Source: a virus. From it: DNA of 64,000 nt. Each line of letters starts with the position of its first letter. Position 1 is the stretch's first letter. Where the stretch lies: IMG/VR virus record IMGVR_UViG_3300025921_000697, positions 1 to 64,000 of that record. The stretch is one strand, 5' to 3'. The notes beneath the pieces were generated by a model, which saw nothing but the letters and a program-made list of their open reading frames with translations, did not search any database and was not told where the DNA came from. This document shows positions 57,212-64,000 of the stretch, one piece after another. The position numbers and the translations under genes are program-made.

Positions 57212-58234
57212 ATGATCACTTTAACACCCTTCAGAGTAAACCCGAAATCAATGCATGAGCTGATAATCATGCCTGAATTTGCCGACGTTTTAGACGAAAA
57301 CGGCGATGTAACACAACCGTCCGACGAAGAAGGTGACTGGATGGTGATGGATAACGTAGTGACCAGCCGCCCGATCATTGACCTGTTCGGCAGCCAGAAT
57401 ATTTTGAAACGCAGGGACCAAACCTGTAAGTTGATTTATTCTACTGTTGGCCGTTTGGGAGCCCGCGAAATTCACACTACAAAAGTTTATGCTGCTGTAG
57501 AAGATTGTACAGAAGAATTTTACCAGGGTGCGTTCGCAGATTACGAAAGTGAAAACTTCGATCAATTTGCCAGCCAGGTGATGCCCTTAATGTCAAAAGC
57601 TGTTGCCACCGATTTATATACGAACAGATATTTTGGAGATACTTCACGTATATCCGATCCGGCTGGCGTATGGAGCTGGAACCGGTTCGATGGCGTATTC
57701 ACACAAATTTCAAAATACATCACTGCTGGCGTAATTCCATCCTCACAAACTTTTGCAATTGCCGGTGGAGCAATCACCCCCGCAGCTGCAAACACAGCTT
57801 TGGATAATGCGTACAATGCTCAGGGTGATATTATGGAGAATATGAACGATGAGGATAAATGTTTTTATGTTGATAAAAAGCTGGCTGAAGCTTACCACGA
57901 TTATTTGGTACAATCCGGTGTTACCGTTCTGTCAGAGAGGATGAGTGGAAAACCGATCTTATACAAAAAAGGAATCCTGGTCAAAGTGAAGAAATGGAAT
58001 CCAACTCTAAAATCGCTTAACAGTGGCACTGAAGCACATGCGATCATTTTGACGCTCAAAGGAAACTTTGTTTACGGTGCAGATACTACTTATGGTGGAG
58101 GTCCAAAACATAATGAAGCAATCCGCATCTGGTATTCAATGGATGATGATGTTTGGCGTCGTCAAATTCACTTGAAATCAGGTACCGAAATCGCTGCTCC
58201 GCAATTTATCGTGCTCGGTCTGACATCCTTTTAA
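57212..58234 (+). CDS. Major capsid protein
   Basis: A 340-residue protein with the gene position and composition of an HK97-fold major capsid protein: it follows the protease and decoration genes and precedes the portal. Landmarks include DNVVTSRPIIDLFGSQNILK, FYQGAFADYESENFDQFASQ, AAANTALDNAYNAQGDIMEN (a spine-helix-like segment), ERMSGKPILYKKGILVKVKK and a beta-rich C-terminus. No recognisable paralogue here. The call is by length and context. Confidence 0.75.
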   Translation: MITLTPFRVNPKSMHELIIMPEFADVLDENGDVTQPSDEEGDWMVMDNVVTSRPIIDLFGSQNILKRRDQTCKLIYSTVGRLGAREIHTTKVYAAVEDCTEEFYQGAFADYESENFDQFASQVMPLMSKAVATDLYTNRYFGDTSRISDPAGVWSWNRFDGVFTQISKYITAGVIPSSQTFAIAGGAITPAAANTALDNAYNAQGDIMENMNDEDKCFYVDKKLAEAYHDYLVQSGVTVLSERMSGKPILYKKGILVKVKKWNPTLKSLNSGTEAHAIILTLKGNFVYGADTTYGGGPKHNEAIRIWYSMDDDVWRRQIHLKSGTEIAAPQFIVLGLTSF

Positions 58235-58289
58235 TCAAATCAAAATTCCAGTTTAAAAATATTTTTTAAAAACTTATAAATTTTTCGAC

Positions 58290-59111
58290 ATGCTCGGCTG
58301 TAAAGTAAAAGGTTATAAAAGAAGTTGCTCTCCCACTGTTGGAGGTGCTTCAAGATTATTCGTTTCAGATGCAAACGATTTCGATTTCACTTCCGGTGCA
58401 CTGGATGCAAACGGAGATCCAACCGGATACGCTGCAATAGAACTTCGTGCAGGTGCCAGCACTGGTGGTTCCGGAGCTACAGCAACATCGACTTTAACGA
58501 GCGCTGCAGTCAGCGGCGTGACGATAACAGCTGGTGGTACCGGCTATACAACCGCCCCTACTGTAGTGTTTACCGGTGGTGGTGGTACAGGAGCGGCAGG
58601 AACTGCGACTGTATCCGGCGGAGCTGTGACCGGAGTAACGATAACCTCTGGTGGTACCGGCTATACAACCGCTCCAACTGTTTCTTTCGTGTCAACCGGA
58701 AGCGCCAATCTTTTTGAAATCGAAAGCCTTGAAGATACCATTAACGTGGTCATGAGCCAGGCAAATGCAGACGGATCAAGCTCAGCCTGGGATTATGCAA
58801 TCATCTGTAACATGGCTCAGTTCAGCCAGAACATGACAAACTTCAACACGAAGATTGATGCGGCCGCCGCATGTTGCCAGTTGCTTTTTGTATGGCAGCA
58901 AAATGATGGTAAGATCTTCACTGCAGGTGAAAAATATGTTGATAGCCTTTTGATTCCAAAATTCAAGTTGCGTCAGGATGGAAGTAAGATTGATATCGGA
59001 AAGAAATTCACCGATTTCAATGGTCAAAACCTTTCTATTAAAGGTTCTTACAGCCGCCCGGCATTTGAATTCACCGGAGGAATGGAATCCCTGGACTCAT
59101 TTATTGCTTAA
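58290..59111 (+). CDS. Capsid-associated protein with [10 protein letters not shown] insert
   Basis: A 273-residue protein. An N-terminal part ([20 protein letters not shown]) is split by the repeat insert (about 70-135: [40 protein letters not shown]) from a C-terminal part ([38 protein letters not shown]). A 25-bp DNA repeat occurs exactly twice in the insert (58531-58555 and 58648-58672). Its place between capsid and portal suggests a minor capsid or adaptor protein. Confidence 0.55.
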   Translation: MLGCKVKGYKRSCSPTVGGASRLFVSDANDFDFTSGALDANGDPTGYAAIELRAGASTGGSGATATSTLTSAAVSGVTITAGGTGYTTAPTVVFTGGGGTGAAGTATVSGGAVTGVTITSGGTGYTTAPTVSFVSTGSANLFEIESLEDTINVVMSQANADGSSSAWDYAIICNMAQFSQNMTNFNTKIDAAAACCQLLFVWQQNDGKIFTAGEKYVDSLLIPKFKLRQDGSKIDIGKKFTDFNGQNLSIKGSYSRPAFEFTGGMESLDSFIA

Positions 59112-59150
59112 ATTTTTTTTTCGATCACTTTTCTTATAAATCTTTTTAAA

Positions 59151-59372
59151 ATGGCAGGAATTAAAGTAAAACCACAGTTCGCAAATAAAGTAATCGGGTT
59201 CAATCATAGCAGCTTGCCTCTCGGCCAGCGCGATGATTTGCATTTGTTGTATGAAAACGCAAAACGCAAAGGTCATAAAGCACATTTGAACATGTTTGAA
59301 GTGGACGAAGATGCCATCAGCGCTGAAAAATCATCAACTTTTTTGAAGAAACAGGACGATAAAAAATCTTAA
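59151..59372 (+). CDS. Small head-region protein
   Basis: A 73-residue basic protein (AGIKVKPQFANKVIGFNHSS, DDLHLLYENAKRKGHKAHLN) with a charged C-terminus. Context is head assembly; no family recognised. Confidence 0.5.
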   Translation: MAGIKVKPQFANKVIGFNHSSLPLGQRDDLHLLYENAKRKGHKAHLNMFEVDEDAISAEKSSTFLKKQDDKKS

Positions 59373-59408
59373 TTGATTTCATCAGGAACTTTTTATGAGT
59401 GACCGTTT

Positions 59409-60869
59409 ATGCATAATGAAAAAGCTTTTAAGTCTAAGAGGCGTCTTACTATTGCTAATAGTATAAAATTAAACCCCTCCAATCCGTTACCGATAACGTA
59501 TAATGGCAATTCATTCTTAACGGTTTTTGGGAAAAAATATATCCCAATTTTAAACCGGCGGAATAATCTCCCTACCCTGCTTCTCGAAGCCCGGTTAACT
59601 TCTCCAACTCAATCTGCATGCATTTCAAGTATCGCAAGCTCAGTGGTAGGTAACGGCCTTTCTGTCCTGGACAAAAACAATAATTCCATAGCACTTAAAA
59701 ATGTTGATCCGGATTTTGTCGATTGGATGAAATCGGTCAATAACGATCTTGAAAGCTTCGATGAAGTTTTGTTGAATATCATGGATGGGGAGCGTGAACA
59801 AGGCAACCAGTTCATCAGATTGATCAAAGGCAATTTGGGGAAAACCAAGTTTTTGAAAATAAAACTGGAACCGATGCAATTTTGCCGGTTTGCGGAATTG
59901 GAAGAGGGCCAAACCGAACCGACATCTGTTCTTATTTCCAGAGGATTTGTAAAAGGCGCCGGTACTAAAGGTGCTGGAGCTCTTAATATGGATGACGTTG
60001 AAGAGATTCCGCTTTACAGCCCTAACTCACTTGATCAAAACAAGGCCTGGAAAAAAGACAGCAACAACAACTATCATTCAATGCTTCATTTTAAAAACCA
60101 GGTACAGGGCGTTGAATTCTATGGTTTGCCGGCATCTGTTTCCGGATTGCGTTACCAGGTGCTGGAAGGAAAGACTGCTCAATCTAATATAGACAATTTG
60201 GAAAACAACATGGTGATGGGAGGAATGTTGGTTCTGAAGAGTGCCATGACGGAAGACGAGGCTAAAGAACAGGCAGACCGCATATTGGAATCTCATGTGG
60301 GCGATGGTAAGCGCGGAAGAATTGCAGTCGTGAGCAGTGAGTCAGGAATCGATGATGTGAAGTTTGAGAAATATGAAACGAAATCTGAAGGCAGTTACAT
60401 CGAGCTGGATGATAGGATCGTTCAAAAAATTATCGCGAGCAACAACTGGCACAAAGCGCTTTTAGGAATGCAGGAAGGAAACAGCGGCACTAGAAGTGGA
60501 AACGGAAGTGGTTACATCCGTTCGATCTGGGATACAAAAGAAGCATCACTGCTAAATCCACTCAGAAGAAAGCTAACTGATAAAGTTGTGATGCAGATCA
60601 TAAAAATATATGCCGATCATTTCGGGAAAAAAGATCTCTTGAATTATAATTTTTGGTTCAAAACTGCAATGCCTTTCTCATTCCTGGGTGATGTTAAACC
60701 CGAACAGTTTATGAAGGTAAACGAAGCCAGAGACCTGGCCGGTCTTGATAAAGATCCTGAGAAAGAAAATGTGTACCTGGCAGAAATGGCCGCTAAAACT
60801 AATTCAAATAACGCAGATATAAATCCAAACGAAAACGAAAATGTTCCGAATCAATCAGCTTCCGCGTAA
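59409..60869 (+). CDS. Portal protein
   Basis: A 486-residue protein that forms the dodecameric channel for DNA. Portal landmarks: SPTQSACISSIASSVVGNGL near the N-terminus, FDEVLLNIMDGEREQGNQFI, MVMGGMLVLKSAMTEDEAKE and the clip/stem region ASNNWHKALLGMQEGNSGTR. Length fits the small siphophage portal class. The first ATG used is 59409; the end overlaps the connector gene by 29 bp. Confidence 0.85.
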   Translation: MHNEKAFKSKRRLTIANSIKLNPSNPLPITYNGNSFLTVFGKKYIPILNRRNNLPTLLLEARLTSPTQSACISSIASSVVGNGLSVLDKNNNSIALKNVDPDFVDWMKSVNNDLESFDEVLLNIMDGEREQGNQFIRLIKGNLGKTKFLKIKLEPMQFCRFAELEEGQTEPTSVLISRGFVKGAGTKGAGALNMDDVEEIPLYSPNSLDQNKAWKKDSNNNYHSMLHFKNQVQGVEFYGLPASVSGLRYQVLEGKTAQSNIDNLENNMVMGGMLVLKSAMTEDEAKEQADRILESHVGDGKRGRIAVVSSESGIDDVKFEKYETKSEGSYIELDDRIVQKIIASNNWHKALLGMQEGNSGTRSGNGSGYIRSIWDTKEASLLNPLRRKLTDKVVMQIIKIYADHFGKKDLLNYNFWFKTAMPFSFLGDVKPEQFMKVNEARDLAGLDKDPEKENVYLAEMAAKTNSNNADINPNENENVPNQSASA

Positions 60870-61539
60870 TGTTTTAATTACTCCTGATGAAGTAATTGCT
60901 CAGGCGAATGTGGCTCAAAACCCGGGCGAAGACGTGATCCTGAAATCTATTCAGACAGCGGAAGAACGGTTTATAAAGCCAGCTATTTGCCGGGACCTTT
61001 ATGACTCGTTCCGGAACCAAAAAAATGAGGAAATAACTGATGTGAACAAAGCTCTTTTGGAAGGAGAGGAATATTTTAATACGCCGCTGGAGATTGGTGA
61101 GATAGCAAATGCGATAGAGTTTGTGGAAGATGAATGGCTGGTAAAGCTTTGGAAAGAACACTTATGGAAACTTACAGCGGAGGCAGTTATTTATATAGCG
61201 ACGATTCCAAACTGGAGCCGGTTCTCAGCTGCCGGAGAGATGATTAATAATCCGAAAACAATAACTGAAGGATCAGGATCGGCAAGCGCTGACCTGGCAG
61301 AATTGAAATTCAAACTAACGAAGCAACAACAGGATATTATTGATCCACTAATTGCAAGCATGAAAGAGTTTCTGATTTTAAATCAAGGGCATTATCCGCT
61401 GTTCAATTGCCACCGGGAGTTATACGATTCGGATGACAGCAAGGGCATTAGTGTTTCGAGAAAAACAGCATGGGTGCATGTATATGAAAGAAGGAGAAGA
61501 GGAAATCATGACTGCGATTGCGATTATGATCATTATTAA
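60841..61539 (+). CDS. Head-tail connector-like protein (DUF6712-type)
   Basis: A 232-residue protein (ITPDEVIAQANVAQNPGEDV, ILKSIQTAEERFIKPAICRD, EHLWKLTAEAVIYIATIPNW). It follows the portal gene with a 29-bp overlap and resembles the DUF6712-type proteins that sit directly downstream of portal in Bacteroidota phages; these are thought to be head-closure or adaptor proteins. The C-terminus contains a DCDCDYDHY acidic run. Confidence 0.6.
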   Translation: MFRINQLPRNVLITPDEVIAQANVAQNPGEDVILKSIQTAEERFIKPAICRDLYDSFRNQKNEEITDVNKALLEGEEYFNTPLEIGEIANAIEFVEDEWLVKLWKEHLWKLTAEAVIYIATIPNWSRFSAAGEMINNPKTITEGSGSASADLAELKFKLTKQQQDIIDPLIASMKEFLILNQGHYPLFNCHRELYDSDDSKGISVSRKTAWVHVYERRRRGNHDCDCDYDHY

Positions 61540-61547
61540 AAAAAACC

Positions 61548-61745
61548 ATGGACAGACCAAGACTTTTTCAAGATGAAGACATAGTAAAATTATCGCAGGC
61601 ATGCGGAGTATCACATGATCTTGCCGAAATCATGCGGGAAAATTTCAAGGCCTCCGAACAGGATAAAAGACTAGCCGGCCACCTGGATTTTATAACAAAA
61701 ACACTGGAACAAATTATTAATAAACACGAAAACACAGCGCAATAA
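61548..61745 (+). CDS. Small late protein
   Basis: A 65-residue helical protein (RPRLFQDEDIVKLSQACGVS, HDLAEIMRENFKASEQDKRL). It lies 8 bp after the connector gene and ends before the membrane gene at 61775. No family recognised. Confidence 0.5.
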   Translation: MDRPRLFQDEDIVKLSQACGVSHDLAEIMRENFKASEQDKRLAGHLDFITKTLEQIINKHENTAQ

Positions 61746-61774
61746 ATTGACAACTAATCAACCCGAAATGAAAA

Positions 61775-62092
61775 ATGCTAAGATCACAATTACAAAGTAC
61801 CCTGAAGGATATAAAAAATCCGGAACGGCGCCTGTTTTATTTGGTGTCAATTATTGCGATATCGGTTCTTTTTTCAATCCTCATTAACGTGCTTTCTACA
61901 AGTTCAAACAACTACAAAGGTAAAAATGAGCAATTGCAAAATGAACTAAATGAAACCGTGACAAGAGATAATAAAATAATTGACAGCCTGAAAGACAAAA
62001 TTTTTAATGACAAACTAAATTATTATATCGAAAAAGATAATTATTCGAAACAGCTCGATTCTTTAATAAACAAACTACAAAAAATAAAATGA
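61775..62092 (+). CDS. Membrane-anchored coiled-coil protein, i-spanin-like
   Basis: A 105-residue protein with one transmembrane segment (about 22-42, YLVSIIAISVLFSILINVLS) and a long coiled coil after it (NEQLQNELNETVTRDNKIID, DNYSKQLDSLINKLQKIK). That architecture and its position fit an inner-membrane spanin subunit of a lysis cassette. The next gene starts in an ATGA overlap at its end, as for paired spanin genes. Confidence 0.5.
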   Translation: MLRSQLQSTLKDIKNPERRLFYLVSIIAISVLFSILINVLSTSSNNYKGKNEQLQNELNETVTRDNKIIDSLKDKIFNDKLNYYIEKDNYSKQLDSLINKLQKIK

Positions 62093-62628
62093 AAAAAGCC
62101 CTAACTTTTTTACTGATTTTTTGCCCAATATTCTATCCGCCACAGAACGGGCATTCACAGGATTCAACTGCCGTTACAAAAGCAGATGCCCGGGTTCTGA
62201 ATCTTAAAGACTCTGTAATAAGCGCAAAAATTGACAGCCAGTTAATAACAGCAAAACAGGAGGTAAAACGAATTGAAAATAAAAAAACCGAAAGGATTGT
62301 CCTGTTCAGAACGAGGATAAAAAATCATGTAAGAACGGACAGTTTTTATGTTTATCTCGACACTTGTTTTGGTAACAACGTCATTACTACTATCCCGGAT
62401 ACGGTCTGGATGGAAAGGAATAAGCCGAGGTTAAAAGAATTTTTCAAAAATCTTTTTCATAAAAAGAAAAACCGGGAAATACATAATCAAAAAGATGAAA
62501 AAAAAGCTTGGCCTGTGAAAAACAGATTGTTAGGGATATCCTGTCCGACCCCTTTCAATCAACACGCTATGGCACACCTGGTATTTTCATGCCGGGTGGT
62601 TTTCTTGGTCACTAAAACTTTTACATAA
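62089..62628 (+). CDS. Exported coiled-coil protein in the lysis region
   Basis: A 179-residue protein with a signal peptide (ALTFLLIFCPIFYPPQNGHS, cleavage before QDST) and a helical, charged mature region (KIDSQLITAKQEVKRIENKK). No clean lipobox is present. Near its end, eight A at 62498-62505 (A-AAA-AAG) precede a C-terminus that looks out of frame (SCRVVFLVTKTFT); the -1 frame instead reads LACEKQIVRDILSDPFQSTR, then YGTPGIFMPGGFLGH and stops at 62615. Either a -1 frameshift or a recent indel is implied. Possibly an o-spanin partner. Confidence 0.45.
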   Translation: MKKALTFLLIFCPIFYPPQNGHSQDSTAVTKADARVLNLKDSVISAKIDSQLITAKQEVKRIENKKTERIVLFRTRIKNHVRTDSFYVYLDTCFGNNVITTIPDTVWMERNKPRLKEFFKNLFHKKKNREIHNQKDEKKAWPVKNRLLGISCPTPFNQHAMAHLVFSCRVVFLVTKTFT

Positions 62629-62643
62629 ATAAAAAAAACAATC

Positions 62644-63435
62644 ATGCAAAAAACAAAAAAATGGTCCCAGTCCAAAACAATCTGGGGAATTGTCATCACG
62701 GCAATCGCTTTTTTCGCGCAATCCTATTTGCAGGCGGATATTACAGTCCCGGCAAATCCTGACTTCACACAACTTCAGAACATTGCAGCACAGGTCAAAG
62801 CTGCTCATTCTGATATTTCCGGGATGATTACAGCCGCAATCGCTGGCATAGGCGTTATTATGGGAATCATTGGCCGGGTGAAATCTGATACGAAGATAGC
62901 GGCGCCAAAGCTGCTTGCAAAACTTCGCAGACCGAAGACAGCAATGTTGATCGGCTTCATGTTTATTGCTTCCATCGCGGGAGCACAAATCCAGGTAAAG
63001 ACAAACATTTTTCATCCTGTTCCAAAACCAGATAAGCTGAATACAAGCTTTTTTAACCCTGTTACGAGGCCAGACATTTCTGCAAAAACACTCTCAATTG
63101 GTGGCTCTACTTTGGTTACATGGAGGATGACACCAATGGCCGGTTACAATATCAATACGAAGGCAGTGATGGCTGGAATTGGTTATGGCCCGCAATGGAT
63201 GAAGTATGTTGACTCTCTTCAGAAGTGGAAAACAACATTCTCATTGCAGATAGTAGGATGGGTACAAGGTTCAACAGACCCGTCTCTAAACCCGCCCAAT
63301 TTTACAAGTTTCGGTGTCAGCGCCGGACTTAAAAATCAGTTGTTCATTGTTGGAGCTGCCTGGACGCCACCTACTAATTTAACCAAGGGAACCGTGGGAT
63401 TTGTTGTACAAATCGGTTTCGCCGAAAATAATTAA
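62644..63435 (+). CDS. Holin-like N-terminus fused to an outer-membrane-type domain
   Basis: A 263-residue protein. The first 80 residues have two transmembrane helices (about 11-30, TIWGIVITAIAFFAQSYL; 59-79, ISGMITAAIAGIGVIMGIIG) and the SKTIWG...GRVKSDTK pattern of phage holins. A third hydrophobic segment (about 97-115, KTAMLIGFMFIASIAGAQ) looks like a signal peptide, followed by a beta-rich region ending VGFVVQIGFAENN. Thus it may be a holin with an outer-membrane module attached. It lies 4 bp before the peptidase-like gene. Confidence 0.55.
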   Translation: MQKTKKWSQSKTIWGIVITAIAFFAQSYLQADITVPANPDFTQLQNIAAQVKAAHSDISGMITAAIAGIGVIMGIIGRVKSDTKIAAPKLLAKLRRPKTAMLIGFMFIASIAGAQIQVKTNIFHPVPKPDKLNTSFFNPVTRPDISAKTLSIGGSTLVTWRMTPMAGYNINTKAVMAGIGYGPQWMKYVDSLQKWKTTFSLQIVGWVQGSTDPSLNPPNFTSFGVSAGLKNQLFIVGAAWTPPTNLTKGTVGFVVQIGFAENN

Positions 63436-63439
63436 TCAC

Positions 63440-64000
63440 ATGGCAAAGAATTTATTTAATTACAAATTAGGCAAGCTGCCTGCAAGGTTCGATCCCAGGA
63501 CCTTGCAGTTTGCTAAATACTATGTTGCGCCATCCTATCCACCTTCCAGGAAATGGAGTTCACCACTGAGCAAATTAGGCATGATGGCCAATGATCAGAT
63601 TGGAGACTGCACGATGGCAACTTCCGGGCATCATGTTCAGGTATGGAGCGCAAATAATGGCAACCAAATTATTATTCCTGATTCATCAATCATTAAAGCT
63701 TACTCTGATGTCAGTGGTTATGATCCTGATAGCGGACTGAATGACAACGGATGCGTTGAATTGGATGTGCTCAATTATCTGAGAAAAACAGGTATTGACG
63801 GCCGCAAGATTTTCGCTTTCACACAAGTTGATTTACACAGGATCGATTTGATCAAAGCTGCAATTGATCGCTTTGGCGGCATAAGACTTTGCGCACGTTT
63901 GCCTCTTTCTGCACAAGGACAAAAGAAATGGTTGGATCCCAAAGGAAATTTTTCCGGCAGAAACAAACGTGGAAGTTGGGGCGGGCACAGCTTCCTTGGT
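63440..64000 (+). CDS. Papain-like cysteine peptidase, probable endolysin (partial)
   Basis: An open frame of 187 codons running off the right edge. MAKNLFNYKLGKLPARFDPR begins it; the motif MANDQIGDCTMATSGHHVQV near residue 50 carries the likely catalytic Cys (GDCT) and resembles papain-like or C39-type peptidases. GGHSFLG at the edge could hold the catalytic His. Its place right after the holin-like gene makes it the lysin candidate, but no cell-wall-binding part can be judged from the visible piece. Confidence 0.55.
   Translation, partial: MAKNLFNYKLGKLPARFDPRTLQFAKYYVAPSYPPSRKWSSPLSKLGMMANDQIGDCTMATSGHHVQVWSANNGNQIIIPDSSIIKAYSDVSGYDPDSGLNDNGCVELDVLNYLRKTGIDGRKIFAFTQVDLHRIDLIKAAIDRFGGIRLCARLPLSAQGQKKWLDPKGNFSGRNKRGSWGGHSFLG

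Noticed and set aside
58325-58717. 130-residue plus-strand ORF rich in Arg, Cys and Trp
   Set aside because: Alternate-frame reading of the glycine-rich repeat DNA in the 58290 gene.
56546-59111. Diversity-generating retroelement template/variable pair
   Set aside because: No reverse transcriptase in the window and the copies do not show adenine-directed changes.
61768-61887. Short ORF starting at the ATG before 61775
   Set aside because: About 39 codons in another frame; the overlapping 61775 frame has a clear membrane segment and coiled coil.

Overview
The window holds the end of a bacterial chromosome segment (a uracil-DNA glycosylase gene, 1-672, minus strand) followed by about 63 kb of a temperate tailed phage that runs off the right edge. 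The host looks like a member of the Bacteroidota, possibly a Chitinophagales relative: the DNA is AT-rich, leaders before start codons are A-rich with few Shine-Dalgarno sequences, several promoter-like sites fit the Bacteroidota pattern TTTG - 19/20 nt - TAnnTTTG, exported proteins have signal peptides ending in -AQ, and a DUF4468-type protein is present. The left boundary is the 3' half of a tRNA-Arg(TCT) gene (744-790), cut at the anticodon stem, which is the footprint of integration into a tRNA gene. The complete tRNA, the other attachment site and the integrase are not in the window and should lie to the right of 64000.

Layout: 863-2220 (minus strand) is a lysogeny-type operon (XRE repressor, a secreted DUF4468 protein, a second DNA-binding protein) facing a rightward early promoter. 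2344-3628 carries tiny early genes. 3825-4340 is an exported protein in its own unit. 4365-8414 is a DNA recombination/repair block (PD-(D/E)XK nuclease, gp3-like protein, DnaQ-type exonuclease, GHKL-like protein). 8496-24749 is a dense replication and accessory operon (ParB-like protein, HTH/HNH proteins, HARP-like SNF2 helicase, DUF5131, HNH, a replication initiator with internal iterons, DUF1064-like nuclease, SPFH and ASCH proteins, a frameshifted small gene). 24763-29824 is an accessory zone with duplicated promoters, a repeated 14-nt leader, DUF932, RNase HI, DUF488 and small paralogues.

29849-33057 holds a tRNA-Gly(TCC) nested in an ORF, a ParB-like protein, and the small and large terminase. 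33203-45646 contains a putative tail-assembly chaperone made by a -1 frameshift, an initiator-type tRNA-Met, a structured RNA candidate, small neck genes and tail proteins. 45720-54929 is the 1896-residue tape measure protein and receptor-binding/fibre proteins, indicating a long-tailed siphovirus. 55288-61539 is the head module (ClpP-type prohead protease, capsid and decoration-like proteins, portal, connector). 61775-64000 is the presumed lysis cassette. Finding the head module downstream of the tail module, some 22 kb from the terminase, is unusual.

Three near-identical palindromes sit just upstream of three late transcription blocks (33203, 45720, 55288) and overlap a -7-like box, which suggests a shared late-gene control element. 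This element, the phage-encoded initiator tRNA and the duplicated early promoter blocks are the parts least explained by known phage biology.
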